A stretch of DNA of 64,000 nucleotides, taken from the NCBI GenBank assembly GCA_016124675.1, contig WGNG01000008.1, positions 62,001 through 126,000 on the forward strand. The letters run 5' to 3'. The notes beneath the pieces are model-generated. The model was not told where the DNA came from, did no database searches, and worked only from the letters and a program-made list of their open reading frames with translations. This DNA is from Alphaproteobacteria bacterium (lineage in GTDB: Bacteria; Pseudomonadota; Alphaproteobacteria; Caulobacterales; Maricaulaceae). Positions 21,670 through 30,036 of this stretch are shown in pieces. The stretch's first letter is position 1. Each line of letters begins with the position of its first letter. A program made the position numbers and the translations under genes.

Positions 21670-22269
21670 ATGGCCTTCACCCTCCCCGACCTGCCCTATG
21701 CCCGCGATGCGCTGGCCCCTCATATCAGCGGTGAGACGCTGGATTTCCACCACGGCAAGCACCACAAGGCCTATGTGGACAAGGCCAATGATCTGGTGAA
21801 GGGGACCGATCTGGAGAGCGCGGACCTGGAAACCGCGATCCGCGCCGCCTGGAAGGACAAGAACACCGCCCTGTTCAACAACGCCGCCCAGATCTGGAAC
21901 CACACTTTCTACTGGCAGTCCATGTCGCCGGACGGCGGCGGGCGCCCGTCGGGCAAGCTCGCTGAAGCCATCGACCGGGATTTCGGCTCGTTCGAAAAAT
22001 TCGCCGACGCCTTCAAGACGGCGGGCGCGGGCCAGTTCGGGTCCGGCTGGGCCTGGCTGGTGGTCAAGGACGGCAAGCTGGAGGTGCGCAAAACCCCCAA
22101 TGCCGAAACCCCCATCACCGAGGCTGGCGTGACCCCGCTCCTGACGATGGATGTTTGGGAGCACGCCTATTATCTCGATTTCCAGAACCGCCGCCCCGAC
22201 TATATGGGCGCTTTCCTTGTGCATCTGGTGAACTGGGACTTCGCGGCGGAGAATTTCGCGCGGGCCTGA
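21670..22269 (+). CDS. sodB: Superoxide dismutase, Fe type
   Basis: The 199-residue cytoplasmic enzyme converts superoxide to oxygen and hydrogen peroxide. It has the metal ligands in HHGKHHKAYVDKAN (His), IWNHTFYWQSMSP (His) and DVWEHAYYLDFQNRRPDYM (Asp and His). The motifs NAAQIWNHTFYWQSM and the QFGSGWAWL loop fit the Fe-dependent rather than the Mn-dependent group, but cambialistic metal use is possible. The ATG at 21670 gives the family-normal N-terminus AFTLPDLPYARDALAPHIS. Confidence 0.95.
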   Translation: MAFTLPDLPYARDALAPHISGETLDFHHGKHHKAYVDKANDLVKGTDLESADLETAIRAAWKDKNTALFNNAAQIWNHTFYWQSMSPDGGGRPSGKLAEAIDRDFGSFEKFADAFKTAGAGQFGSGWAWLVVKDGKLEVRKTPNAETPITEAGVTPLLTMDVWEHAYYLDFQNRRPDYMGAFLVHLVNWDFAAENFARA

Positions 22270-22360
22270 CCCCGGGCGTCATCATCGCGCGATTGACGAA
22301 CAGACCGGCCGCGGCGAGGCTCGCCGCGGTCGTTTTGTTTTTGGCTTGAAGGGGGATTTC

Positions 22361-23704
22361 ATGAGCCCGATGGATCACGCGCCCTGGCGCACACTGATAG
22401 GCGCAGGCGCGCTGGCCGCCTTGCTGGCGCTCTCGGCTTGCGGCGAGCGCGAGGCGCCCGCGCCCGAATCCGCGCCGCAGGCGGCGCCGGCGGCGGAGCC
22501 TGCCCCGGCGGCGCCCTCTGCCCGCGGGCTGGATGCCGGCGCGCTTAGCCGGCTCGACGAAACCCTGACCGCGCTGGCGGCGCGCCAGGACCGCTCAGGC
22601 TATGTCGCCGTGATCGCCCGCGACGGCGTGGTCCAGCATGTCAGCGAGGCGGGCTATGCCGATATCGAGGCGGGCGCGCCGATGCGCGCCGACACGGTGG
22701 TGCGCATCGCCTCCATGAGCAAGCCGGTGACGGCCGCCGCGATCCTGTTGCTCGCCGAGGACGGATTGTTGTCGCTGGGCGATCCGGTGGCGGACTACAT
22801 CCCCGCCTTCGCCAAGGCGCGGGTCGCCACCCAGCTCATGCATGACGAGACTTTCGAGATTCCCACCGAGCCGCTGGCGCGCCCGATCACCATCGAGGAC
22901 TTGCTCACCCATACCTCGGGCGTCGGGTATATCTTCGACTACCAGACCCATCTGGGCGCGCTCTATATCGACCGCGACATCTACCGCGCCGGTGAGCAAT
23001 CGCTGGAAGAGCGCATCAACACGCTCGCCGGCCTGCCGCTGTATTTCCAGCCGGGCGAGCGCTGGTTCTATTCCTACTCCAACGACATTCTGGGCCAGGT
23101 GATCGCGGTTGCGTCCGGCCAGAGCTTGGAGGATTTCATGCAGGCGCGGATTTTCGGTCCGCTGGGCATGAGCGACACCAGCTTCTTCCCTGGCGAGACC
23201 CAGCGCGAGCGCCTGGCGGCGCTGTACACCCATGACGAGGACGGATCGCTGGTCCGGGTGGCGGGCGAGCGCGATGTCGCCGTATCGGCGCCCGTGGAAG
23301 CGGGCGGCGCAGGCCTGTTCTCCACCGCCAATGACTACATGCGCTTTGCCCAGATGCTCGCCAATGGCGGCGAGCTCGACGGCGTCCGGGTGCTGCGCCA
23401 GGAAAGCGTCGCGGCCATGGTCACGCCCCATGTCGGACTTGACCGCATGGGCGAGGACCAGCGCCGCATCGGGCTGGCGTTCGGCTATTCGGTGGGCGTG
23501 TCGGTCAATGAGGATGGCGGGCGGCGCACCGGTGATTACGGCTGGGGCGGCTATTTCGACACGGCCTTTGTGGTAAGCCCGGCCACAGGCCTTGCCGCCG
23601 TGATCATGGCCCAGGAAGAGCCCGGCCCGGGCACCCGCGACACCACGAGCGCCGGGGCGGTGCTGCAGAGCCAGCTGGCCGGTCTGGTCCCCGCCGAGAG
23701 CTGA
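22361..23704 (+). CDS. Lipoprotein serine hydrolase, class C beta-lactamase fold
   Basis: The 447-residue protein has a lipoprotein signal ending LLALSAC, a Pro/Ala-rich linker (residues about 26-55) and a class C beta-lactamase / esterase EstB-like domain. The nucleophile motif is SMSK (S-x-x-K), preceded by RIA. The Tyr motif is YSYSN, and the third box is probably in the GDYGWGGYFDT segment in place of KTG. Relatives include esterases, D-aminopeptidases and transacylases; a true antibiotic-degrading role is unlikely. GGGGG lies upstream of the ATG at 22361. Location: membrane-anchored in the periplasm. Confidence 0.85.
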   Translation: MSPMDHAPWRTLIGAGALAALLALSACGEREAPAPESAPQAAPAAEPAPAAPSARGLDAGALSRLDETLTALAARQDRSGYVAVIARDGVVQHVSEAGYADIEAGAPMRADTVVRIASMSKPVTAAAILLLAEDGLLSLGDPVADYIPAFAKARVATQLMHDETFEIPTEPLARPITIEDLLTHTSGVGYIFDYQTHLGALYIDRDIYRAGEQSLEERINTLAGLPLYFQPGERWFYSYSNDILGQVIAVASGQSLEDFMQARIFGPLGMSDTSFFPGETQRERLAALYTHDEDGSLVRVAGERDVAVSAPVEAGGAGLFSTANDYMRFAQMLANGGELDGVRVLRQESVAAMVTPHVGLDRMGEDQRRIGLAFGYSVGVSVNEDGGRRTGDYGWGGYFDTAFVVSPATGLAAVIMAQEEPGPGTRDTTSAGAVLQSQLAGLVPAES

Positions 23705-23730
23705 GGCGTCGAGGGGTCCCACACACGAAA

Positions 23731-23759
23731 ACGGCCCCCGGATCGCCTCCGGGGGCCGT
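23731..23759. terminator. Hairpin terminator between convergent genes
   Basis: A perfect 12-bp stem (ACGGCCCCCGGA with its complement) with a 5-base loop. The T-run is short on either side (CTT on plus, TTTT on minus), so it can serve the convergent genes. Confidence 0.75.
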
Positions 23760-23784
23760 CTTGCATGCAGGCTTGGGCCGCGCG

Positions 23785-24393
23785 TCAGCCCAGCGTCTGG
23801 AAGCTCGCCATCGCCACCAGCATGGGCAGGGAGAGCAGCGTGTTGGTGCGCGAGAACAGCATCGCCGTGCGCGCCGCCTTGGGCTTGGCCTCAGCTTCGG
23901 CCTCCACCAGGCCCAGCGCGATCTTCTGGTTGGGCCAGATCACGAACCAGACATTGAACGCCATGATGAGGGCCAGCCACATGCCGATACCCATGAACAC
24001 AAAGCCCGGCGTGAACCCGACAAGGGCGCCCAGTGTCAGGGTCTCCAGCAGATACCCCTTCACCAGCGCCAGCAGCACGCCGGTCAGCACGGTGAACGCC
24101 GCGCCCCAGCGGAACCAGAACAGGGCGGCGGGCGCGATATGCTTGCCGATGGCGGGTTTGAGCGCATCCGGAATGGACGGCATGGTCGGGATCTGGACGA
24201 AGTTGAAATACCACAACAGGCCGATCCACATGATCCCGGTGACCACATGGGTCCAGCGCAGCAGCGATTCGAGAACTTGCGGCTCGCCCAGGCCCACGCC
24301 CTGTCCGACGATCACGTAGATGAAGAAGTAGGCCAGCGCCAACAGCACTGAAATCAGTACCGTCAGGCGCAGATTGGTCAGAACGTTCGCCAT
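23785..24393 (-). CDS. Urate-oxidase N-terminal-like membrane protein
   Basis: The 202-residue protein has about five membrane helices and matches the membrane part of PuuD (Urate_ox_N). Typical segments are LRWTHVVTGIMWIGLLWYFNFVQ, HIAPAALFWFRWGAAFTVLTG and GIGMWLALIMAFNVWFVIWPNQK. Full-length PuuD carries a C-terminal cytochrome c domain with CXXCH; none is present here, and the gene ends after a last helix. No purine-degradation genes are adjacent. Urate oxidation is therefore not supported; I infer a membrane heme or electron-transfer role at most. The conserved histidines are in the first helices. Confidence 0.75.
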   Translation of the reverse strand: MANVLTNLRLTVLISVLLALAYFFIYVIVGQGVGLGEPQVLESLLRWTHVVTGIMWIGLLWYFNFVQIPTMPSIPDALKPAIGKHIAPAALFWFRWGAAFTVLTGVLLALVKGYLLETLTLGALVGFTPGFVFMGIGMWLALIMAFNVWFVIWPNQKIALGLVEAEAEAKPKAARTAMLFSRTNTLLSLPMLVAMASFQTLG

Positions 24394-24494
24394 GTGAAGC
24401 CCCTGTGTCTGCTGCGAATCACGAGCGCAGCATAAGGCGATGAGCGGTGTGTGCGCCAGCGGCGACGGAGCGGGGTCACATACGGTTGCCCGGG

Positions 24495-25082
24495 TCAGGA
24501 GCGCGCGAACGCGATCAGGGCCTCATAGTCTTCGCGGTCAGCGCGCCGCAGCGCCGCCACATAGGCGCGCCGCACCTCACTGATCTGCTTGAGTGACCCA
24601 CCGCCCCAGGACAAAGCCGGTCTACCCAGACGGCGCAGGACAAGGTCCGCCATCATGCGCGCGTGACGCCCGTTTCCATTCGCGAAAGGGTGAATGAAGA
24701 CCAGCCTGTGGTGTACACGAACAGCGAGTTCGACCGGCTCATAGGTTTCATGCTCAAGCCAGTAGCACGCATCGGCCATGAGCTGGCTCGTCTGGACCCC
24801 GATCATATGGGGGGCAATGCCGATATTCCGCTCCGTGCGGCGATACTGACCGGCCCATGCCCAGACATCGCCGAACATGCGCGTGTGCAGCTGACGCACG
24901 AAGTCCACGGTCATCAGTGCGGGCTTGCGGGCGCGGAACGCCCAGGCAGCACCCTTGTCGATATTGTCCTGCTCGGCGATGTTCAGGTCGGCGCGTGTGG
25001 TCACCCATGTCAGGCGCAGGCCTTCACGCTCGCCGGGCTCAAGCGGGGTTCCATCCTCCGGCTCACGAAACAGGTCGGTCAT
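24495..25082 (-). CDS. Fic/DOC protein, 'mobile mystery protein B'
   Basis: The 195-residue Fic-domain protein has the complete catalytic motif HHRLVFIHPFANGNGRHAR (H-P-F-x-x-G-N-G-R), so it should transfer AMP or a related group from a nucleotide to a target protein. The N-terminal block DGTPLEPGEREGLRLTWVTTRADLN, with GAAWAFR further on, is typical of the family annotated mobile mystery protein B. No inhibitory (S/T)xxxE(G/N) helix is obvious in the protein itself; the partner upstream may control it. Its start overlaps the upstream gene's stop by four bases. The pair acts like a toxin-antitoxin module by organisation; toxicity is not shown. Confidence 0.88.
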   Translation of the reverse strand: MTDLFREPEDGTPLEPGEREGLRLTWVTTRADLNIAEQDNIDKGAAWAFRARKPALMTVDFVRQLHTRMFGDVWAWAGQYRRTERNIGIAPHMIGVQTSQLMADACYWLEHETYEPVELAVRVHHRLVFIHPFANGNGRHARMMADLVLRRLGRPALSWGGGSLKQISEVRRAYVAALRRADREDYEALIAFARS

Positions 25083-25537
25083 CCATCATTCCAGAGGTCA
25101 CGCTCGCGCAGTGTCTGCGAGATGAAAACTGCGATCCGTTGTTCAAGCTCATCATCGGGCGGGGTCTGGCCCTCCATCGCCATGGAATGGGAGACGCTGC
25201 CAATCGCCTCCAGCGCCCGGGCGCGCGCCCGCTCGGCGACCCGGTCTTCCAGCGGCTTGTTCGGGACGAACGCATAGACCAGCTGGCAATCCAGGGCCGC
25301 CGCCGCCTTGCGCAACGTATCCAGCCGGATCGTGCCGGCCGCTTCTGACTGCTCAAGCGAAACCACGCTGGGAGGCTTCACGCTCAGGCGCGCCGCCAGC
25401 TGGGCGCCCGACATGCCAAGGGCGTCGCGGATTGCACGCACCCAGCCCTTTGGCGGAACCGCAAATCTGTCCGCAGGGCGCAGCGGCGCCAGCCTCAAAT
25501 CAAGGGCATGGCGGGCGCGAGCGAGTGATTTCTTCAT
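25079..25537 (-). CDS. HTH protein, 'mobile mystery protein A'
   Basis: The 152-residue protein has an XRE-type helix-turn-helix in the middle (IRDALGMSGAQLAARLSVKPPSVVSLEQSEAAG, about residues 36-68) and a helical C-terminus. The opening RARHALDLRLAPLRPADRFAVPPKGWVRAIR is characteristic of mobile mystery protein A, which is regularly encoded just before the Fic protein. It probably represses its own operon and may neutralise the Fic partner. The upstream region (25538-25625) is unusually AT-rich and holds an inverted repeat likely to be its operator. Confidence 0.85.
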   Translation of the reverse strand: MKKSLARARHALDLRLAPLRPADRFAVPPKGWVRAIRDALGMSGAQLAARLSVKPPSVVSLEQSEAAGTIRLDTLRKAAAALDCQLVYAFVPNKPLEDRVAERARARALEAIGSVSHSMAMEGQTPPDDELEQRIAVFISQTLRERDLWNDG

Positions 25538-25577
25538 AGGCCGAACTCTATCGAAGCTGCATTTATAATTAGGTTGT

Positions 25578-25607
25578 AGCCTATTATTTTCTTAGTCTCA
25601 ATAGGCT
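25578..25607. promoter_or_regulatory. AT-rich promoter region with inverted repeat upstream of the HTH-Fic pair
   Basis: AGCCTATT and AATAGGCT form a perfect 8-bp inverted repeat with a 14-base spacer, about 40-70 bases upstream of the HTH start. On the minus strand TTGAGA (a -35-like hexamer) overlaps one arm. The rest of the 338-bp gap up to tRNA-Asp has no gene that I can support. Confidence 0.5.
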
Positions 25608-25875
25608 GAGGCTTACTTTTATATCGCGCTGAAGAGTCTGGGAGCAGTTGCTTGACGCCTTCTGGCAGGGACCCGCCCAGCCGGTCATGCAATGCCGAGG
25701 CGCCAGGTAGGCCGCGATTCGAACCAAGCCGCATTCGGCCGGCCGGGAGACGCGCGCGGGCGCGCGCCGCCAACATCGCGGCCGCCAATAGCATAAAGGC
25801 CCCGGAGCGGATGCACCGGAGCGAACTCGATCAAACCTGTTGTGAATTTGGGACTCTTGATCAATCAAGAGAAAA

Positions 25876-25952
<77 letters not shown>

Positions 25953-26130
25953 ATCGCTGCGTTCCCGGCGCCATCTCTGGCCGGGAGGCGTTGTCCTAAT
26001 AGGGCGCCGGGCGCCGGTCAAGCCGGTTTAGCGGCCAGACGCAGAGGCGGCGCAGGGCGCCTCTCCCTGCATCGGCATAGGGTGCGCGGCGCGCATGACC
26101 CTACCCGCGCGGCACCGCTAGAGTGATCCC

Positions 26131-27453
26131 ATGAAGACCCGGACCCGGCCCATGATCCTTGCGCTCGTCATCGTGTCGCTCGCCGCCGCCCTGGCGGTCT
26201 GGGTGAGCGCCTGCACGCCGGCGCGCCACCTCATCGTGACCGCAGACCGGCAGGCCCGCGGCCCGGCCGCATCGCCGCCTCTCATGGCGCCCGGATTCGG
26301 GCAGGGCGCCGTGTCGTCGCTGGAGGACTGGCAGGCGCGGCGGACGGCTCTGCTGGCTGCGCTGGACGAGCACATTTACGGCGCGGCGCCGCCGCTTGCC
26401 CGGGTGCGCCTGACGGCGTCCACGCCTGTCGATGCAGCGGCATATCAGGGCGCCGCACGGATCGAACGCCACGCGTTGGAGATGACCCTCGAGGATGGGC
26501 GCACAATCACCCAGACGCTGGCGCTGGTGCTTCCGGCGAACGTCTCCGGACCGTTGCCGGTCATCCTTGTGGCCAGCGATTGCGGCATCGACGCGGCGCT
26601 GGGAACAGAGGTGTTCGGCGCGCCGGACGCCTACCGCCACGGGTATTGCGAGGCAGGCGGGCTTTTAAGCCCCGTGGCGGGCTTCGTGTTCGGCGACCAC
26701 GTGCTCAGTCCGCCTGTCGGCGAGATTCTGGCGCGCGGCTATGCCCTCGCCGTCTGGCATGAAAGCGATATCGGGCCGGATTCGCCCGGCCTGCACGCTG
26801 CGTCACTGGAGCGCCTCGGCCTTGATCCGGACGCGGACGGCCGGCCAGGCCTGATCTCGCTGTGGGCGTGGACGATGAGCCGGGTGGCCGACCATCTCGC
26901 CGCCGATGAGCGGCTGTTGCCCAACGGGCTGGTTCTCTACGGTCATTCGCGCCGCGCCAAGGCGGTGCTGCTCGCCGCGGCGCGCGATCGGCGCTTTGCC
27001 ATGGTGCTGGCGCTGCAACCGGGAACCGGCGGCGGCGCGCTGCACGGCGATGGCGTGGGCGAGCCGGTGGCGTCCATCACGCAAGCCTATCCCCACTGGT
27101 TTTCGCGGCGCTACGCCGAATACGCCGCAGACGAAGCCGCGCTGCCGGTGGACGCCCATCACCTGCTGGCCCTCATCGCGCCGCGCCCGGTCCTGCTGGG
27201 CGGCGCCTGGCGTGACACCTGGTCGGACCCGGCGGGGGCCTTCCGGGCTGCACAGGGCGCCCGGCCCGCCTGGGCATTGTACGCGGCGGACGAACCCTGG
27301 CAGGCGCAGATGGATGCGTTCGAGCCCGCCTCGCGCCTCGCCATCCATATGCGCGGCGGCCTTCACGGCGTACGCGCCAGCGACTGGCGCGCCATTCTGG
27401 ACTTTGCCGACGCGCATCGCGCGCGGCTGGAAGGGGATGCTGGCGGGCAGTGA
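26131..27453 (+). CDS. CE15-like (glucuronoyl-esterase-type) exported hydrolase
   Basis: The 440-residue protein has an N-terminal hydrophobic signal with a lipobox-like VSAC, then an alpha/beta hydrolase resembling carbohydrate esterase family 15. The nucleophile elbow is LYGHSRRAKAVLLAAARD (Ser in GHSR). It is followed by a glycine-rich loop LQPGTGGGAL and by the catalytic-His region LPVDAHHLLALIAPRPVLL. In CE15 enzymes the pattern GHSRxGK uses a Ser-His-Asp/Glu triad to cleave 4-O-methylglucuronate esters joining lignin and xylan. Here Gly-Lys is Ala-Lys. It stands at the edge of the uptake locus at 27-37 kb, convergent with it, so it may supply the same pathway. Confidence 0.78.
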   Translation: MKTRTRPMILALVIVSLAAALAVWVSACTPARHLIVTADRQARGPAASPPLMAPGFGQGAVSSLEDWQARRTALLAALDEHIYGAAPPLARVRLTASTPVDAAAYQGAARIERHALEMTLEDGRTITQTLALVLPANVSGPLPVILVASDCGIDAALGTEVFGAPDAYRHGYCEAGGLLSPVAGFVFGDHVLSPPVGEILARGYALAVWHESDIGPDSPGLHAASLERLGLDPDADGRPGLISLWAWTMSRVADHLAADERLLPNGLVLYGHSRRAKAVLLAAARDRRFAMVLALQPGTGGGALHGDGVGEPVASITQAYPHWFSRRYAEYAADEAALPVDAHHLLALIAPRPVLLGGAWRDTWSDPAGAFRAAQGARPAWALYAADEPWQAQMDAFEPASRLAIHMRGGLHGVRASDWRAILDFADAHRARLEGDAGGQ

Positions 27454-27472
27454 CGGCGTGCGCCTTGCAGCC

Positions 27473-28618
27473 TCAGCCGCCGCTCAACGCCCATTGCTGC
27501 GCCGCGCGCCGCGCGTGATCGCGCACCTGGTCCGGCGAGGTCTCGTCACCGGCCTCCCAGGTGACGGCCACGGTGCGCCAGTCATCGGTGAAGACGGCCT
27601 TGGCGCTGAACCGCAGGCGCGGATTGGTGCGCATCGGCTCCAGCGTCTGAAACACGCCGTCCGCCTCCATGGCCGCCAGCCAGGCGTCGAGGCGGGCGCT
27701 GACCTGCGCGGGCAATTCCTCGGCCTGCGGCAGATAGAGCCGCTCGGCCACAGTGGCGTGAAAATCCACCATCAGCTCCAGATCGCCCGGCGCCAGCGAC
27801 AACGCGTCCAGCAGCGCAAACACCGCGCGCACTTCAGGCTGGCTGCGCCCGCGCCAGTCGCGATTGAGGTCCACGCGGTTTTCGTTCAGCCGCCAGTAGC
27901 CGGCGTCCACCCCGTCCGGATTGAGCACCGGAATGACGATCAGTCCTGACGCCAGCAGCCCGGCCTCGCGCAGGCGCAAGGCTTCATCCACGAAGGCGTC
28001 CAGCGCCCAGGCGCCGGGAATCTCAGGGGGGTGCTGACGGCCGAGGAAAAGCGCCCAACCGGCCCCGTCCGCCATCGGCTCAAGGACCAGCGCGCGCAGG
28101 GCGCGGCCCTCGACGCTAAGTCCGATCGTGCGCCACGGGCCAGGCCAGCGCTGCTCGAGCGCGGCGTAGTCGTCCAGATCATAGAGCGGCTGGGCAGCCA
28201 CCTGCAGCGGCCCGCCGCCCAGGGTAAGCTCGAGGACCGCCCGGCGTCCATCATCGGCCACCGCGACGTGGTCTGCTCCCAGACGCCTCCAGTCCCCTGC
28301 CCCGCTGCGGATCCACGGGGCATAGCGATGGGCGGCGGCCGCATAATTCAGCTCGACCCGGTAACGCCCGGGGGCGCCGTCCAGCGTGAAGGCGTACCAG
28401 GGGCTGGGGTTTATGGGTTCGGCCTCGGGCGCAATGACCAGGGTGAAATGCGCCGCGCCCGCATCGCCCCGGCGGCAGGCACTGTCCGGGGCGCTGTCAT
28501 AACCTGTCTCCAGCCGCACGGCGCCGGACGCGCAACCGGCGCCGGACGGCGCCGTGGCGCAGCCGGCAAACAGGCTCAGGCCGAGGCCGAAGGCGAGCAG
28601 CGCAAGAGGCGTCTTCAT
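27473..28618 (-). CDS. M14-family zinc carboxypeptidase, lipoprotein
   Basis: The 381-residue protein has a lipoprotein signal (MKTPLALLAFGLGLSLFAGC), an N-terminal beta domain of about 130 residues, and an M14 carboxypeptidase domain. Zinc ligands are visible in LGRQHPPEIPG (H-x-x-E) and in LMVDFHATV (His); NPDGVDAGYWRLNENRVDLNRDW is the strongly conserved substrate-binding block, and the catalytic Glu is probably in VAVTWEAGDET. The arrangement resembles cytosolic-carboxypeptidase-type M14 members, but this one is exported. It should remove C-terminal residues from a peptide or peptide-like conjugate in the periplasm. It overlaps the upstream lyase stop by four bases, so it is translationally coupled. 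Confidence 0.85.
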   Translation of the reverse strand: MKTPLALLAFGLGLSLFAGCATAPSGAGCASGAVRLETGYDSAPDSACRRGDAGAAHFTLVIAPEAEPINPSPWYAFTLDGAPGRYRVELNYAAAAHRYAPWIRSGAGDWRRLGADHVAVADDGRRAVLELTLGGGPLQVAAQPLYDLDDYAALEQRWPGPWRTIGLSVEGRALRALVLEPMADGAGWALFLGRQHPPEIPGAWALDAFVDEALRLREAGLLASGLIVIPVLNPDGVDAGYWRLNENRVDLNRDWRGRSQPEVRAVFALLDALSLAPGDLELMVDFHATVAERLYLPQAEELPAQVSARLDAWLAAMEADGVFQTLEPMRTNPRLRFSAKAVFTDDWRTVAVTWEAGDETSPDQVRDHARRAAQQWALSGG

Positions 28619-30036
28619 GGACGCCGGTCACCGTCACGCGCGCGCAAGGCGGCGGCGATCACCGCGTCGGTCTGCTCTGCGGCGAGGCCCACATAGCTGG
28701 CCGGGTCCAGCAGGGCGGCGCGCGCCTCGGCGGACAGCACGGCGGTGACCGCCTCGCTTCCGGCCATGGCATCGGACAGGCTCGCCCCGCTCTCGCGCGC
28801 ATCGCTGGCCAGATCGCGCATCAAGGCCTCCGCCTCCTCGCGCGGCATGTGATCGGACAGGGCGAACACCACGCGCTGCGACAGGATCCAGCCCTGGCTG
28901 CGATCAAGATTGGCCCGCATGCGCGCGGGGAACACCTCGAGCCGGTCAATCAGACGGCTGGCGTCGCGCAATTGCAATTCGATCTCCATGGACAGCTCCT
29001 CCACCTGGGTTATGGGGCGGGAGGTGTTGTCGCGTTCGAAAAAATTGATCACGTCGTCGGCGACCACTTCAGCCTGGCGCGGGATGACCCGGCCGCGGTG
29101 AATGAGCGCCTCGGACAGGGAGGGATTGGTCTTGTGCGGCATGGCGCTGGATCCCACCGCCCCGGCCGGCAGGCTCTCCTCCAGCTCTGCGATATCGGTG
29201 GACTGGAGCAGGAAGACCTCCTGGCCGAACCGGCTCCAGGAACGCGCGATCAGGCCGCACACCAGGGCGTATTCGGCGATGACGTCGCGCGACGAGTGCC
29301 AGTCATCCTCATAGGGCGGCTCAAGACCGAGATGCCCGGCCAGGCGCGCCTCCACCGCCATGGCGCGGGGTCCGAGCCCCAGATAGCTGCCCACCGCGCC
29401 TTTCATGATCGCCGAGCGCTCGATGCGCGCCAGCAGGCCGTGCAGCCGGTCGATGTGGCGGCGGTTCTCGCCGATCCACACGCTCAGCTTCTTGCCAAAG
29501 GTGATGGGCAAGGCGTGCTGGCCCAGCGTGCGCCCGATCATGGGCGTGGCGCGATGCTCGGCGGCCAGGGCGATCAGCTGAAGCTCGATGGTGCGAAGAT
29601 CGTCGATCAGCGCCAGAACGCTGTCCTGCAGCTGGAGCATCAGCGCGGTGTCGTAAATGTCCACCGTGGTGGCGCCGTAATGGAGATAGGAGGCGCTTTC
29701 CTCGTCGAGCGCCCGGCGCAGCACGTTAAGCAGGGCCACCATGCGATGGCGCACAACGGCGTTCTCCGCCTCGATCTCGGCGAGCGGAATGTTCTGCGGC
29801 ACGGCGGCGCGCACGATGGCGTCGGCGGCAGACTGCGGGATTACGCCCTCCTCGGCCTGGGCGCGCGCCAGCGCCGCCTCCACCCGCAGGACCCGGGCGT
29901 TGAGCTGGTCGGGCGTGAAGATCGCCGCGATCTCAAGCGCCGAGAGCGGCGGCGGGGCCTCCCGGGCCAGGGCGGGCCCGCCCGGAACCGTCCAGGCCAG
30001 CGCGGCGGCGGTGACAGCGCGCAGGACCGCGATCAT
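28615..30036 (-). CDS. Exported lyase of the fumarase/PurB/PcaB superfamily
   Basis: The 473-residue protein has the signature GSSAMPHKTNPSLSE of the aspartase/fumarase superfamily, which carries the catalytic Ser loop. HYGATTVDIYDTALMLQ and GRTLGQHALPITFGKKLSVW match the other two conserved regions, closest to PurB and 3-carboxymuconate cycloisomerase (PcaB). The usual His or Trp after GRT is Leu-Gly. Enzymes of this fold cleave C-N or C-O bonds, usually releasing fumarate. Unusually, residues 1-25 form a signal peptide (AVLRAVTAAALAWTVPGGPALA), whereas these enzymes are normally cytoplasmic. The start is fixed by a 4-base overlap with the regulator upstream, and no later Met precedes the conserved PLSALEIAAIF. 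The substrate is unknown. Confidence 0.82.
   Translation of the reverse strand: MIAVLRAVTAAALAWTVPGGPALAREAPPPLSALEIAAIFTPDQLNARVLRVEAALARAQAEEGVIPQSAADAIVRAAVPQNIPLAEIEAENAVVRHRMVALLNVLRRALDEESASYLHYGATTVDIYDTALMLQLQDSVLALIDDLRTIELQLIALAAEHRATPMIGRTLGQHALPITFGKKLSVWIGENRRHIDRLHGLLARIERSAIMKGAVGSYLGLGPRAMAVEARLAGHLGLEPPYEDDWHSSRDVIAEYALVCGLIARSWSRFGQEVFLLQSTDIAELEESLPAGAVGSSAMPHKTNPSLSEALIHRGRVIPRQAEVVADDVINFFERDNTSRPITQVEELSMEIELQLRDASRLIDRLEVFPARMRANLDRSQGWILSQRVVFALSDHMPREEAEALMRDLASDARESGASLSDAMAGSEAVTAVLSAEARAALLDPASYVGLAAEQTDAVIAAALRARDGDRRP

Noticed and set aside
23785-24393. Annotation as full urate hydroxylase PuuD
   Set aside because: The cytochrome c domain with CXXCH is missing and no purine pathway is present.
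25854-25871. Inverted repeat CTCTTGAT/ATCAAGAG just downstream of tRNA-Asp, considered as a terminator
   Set aside because: The stem is AT-rich with almost no loop and no T-run follows in the direction of tRNA transcription.
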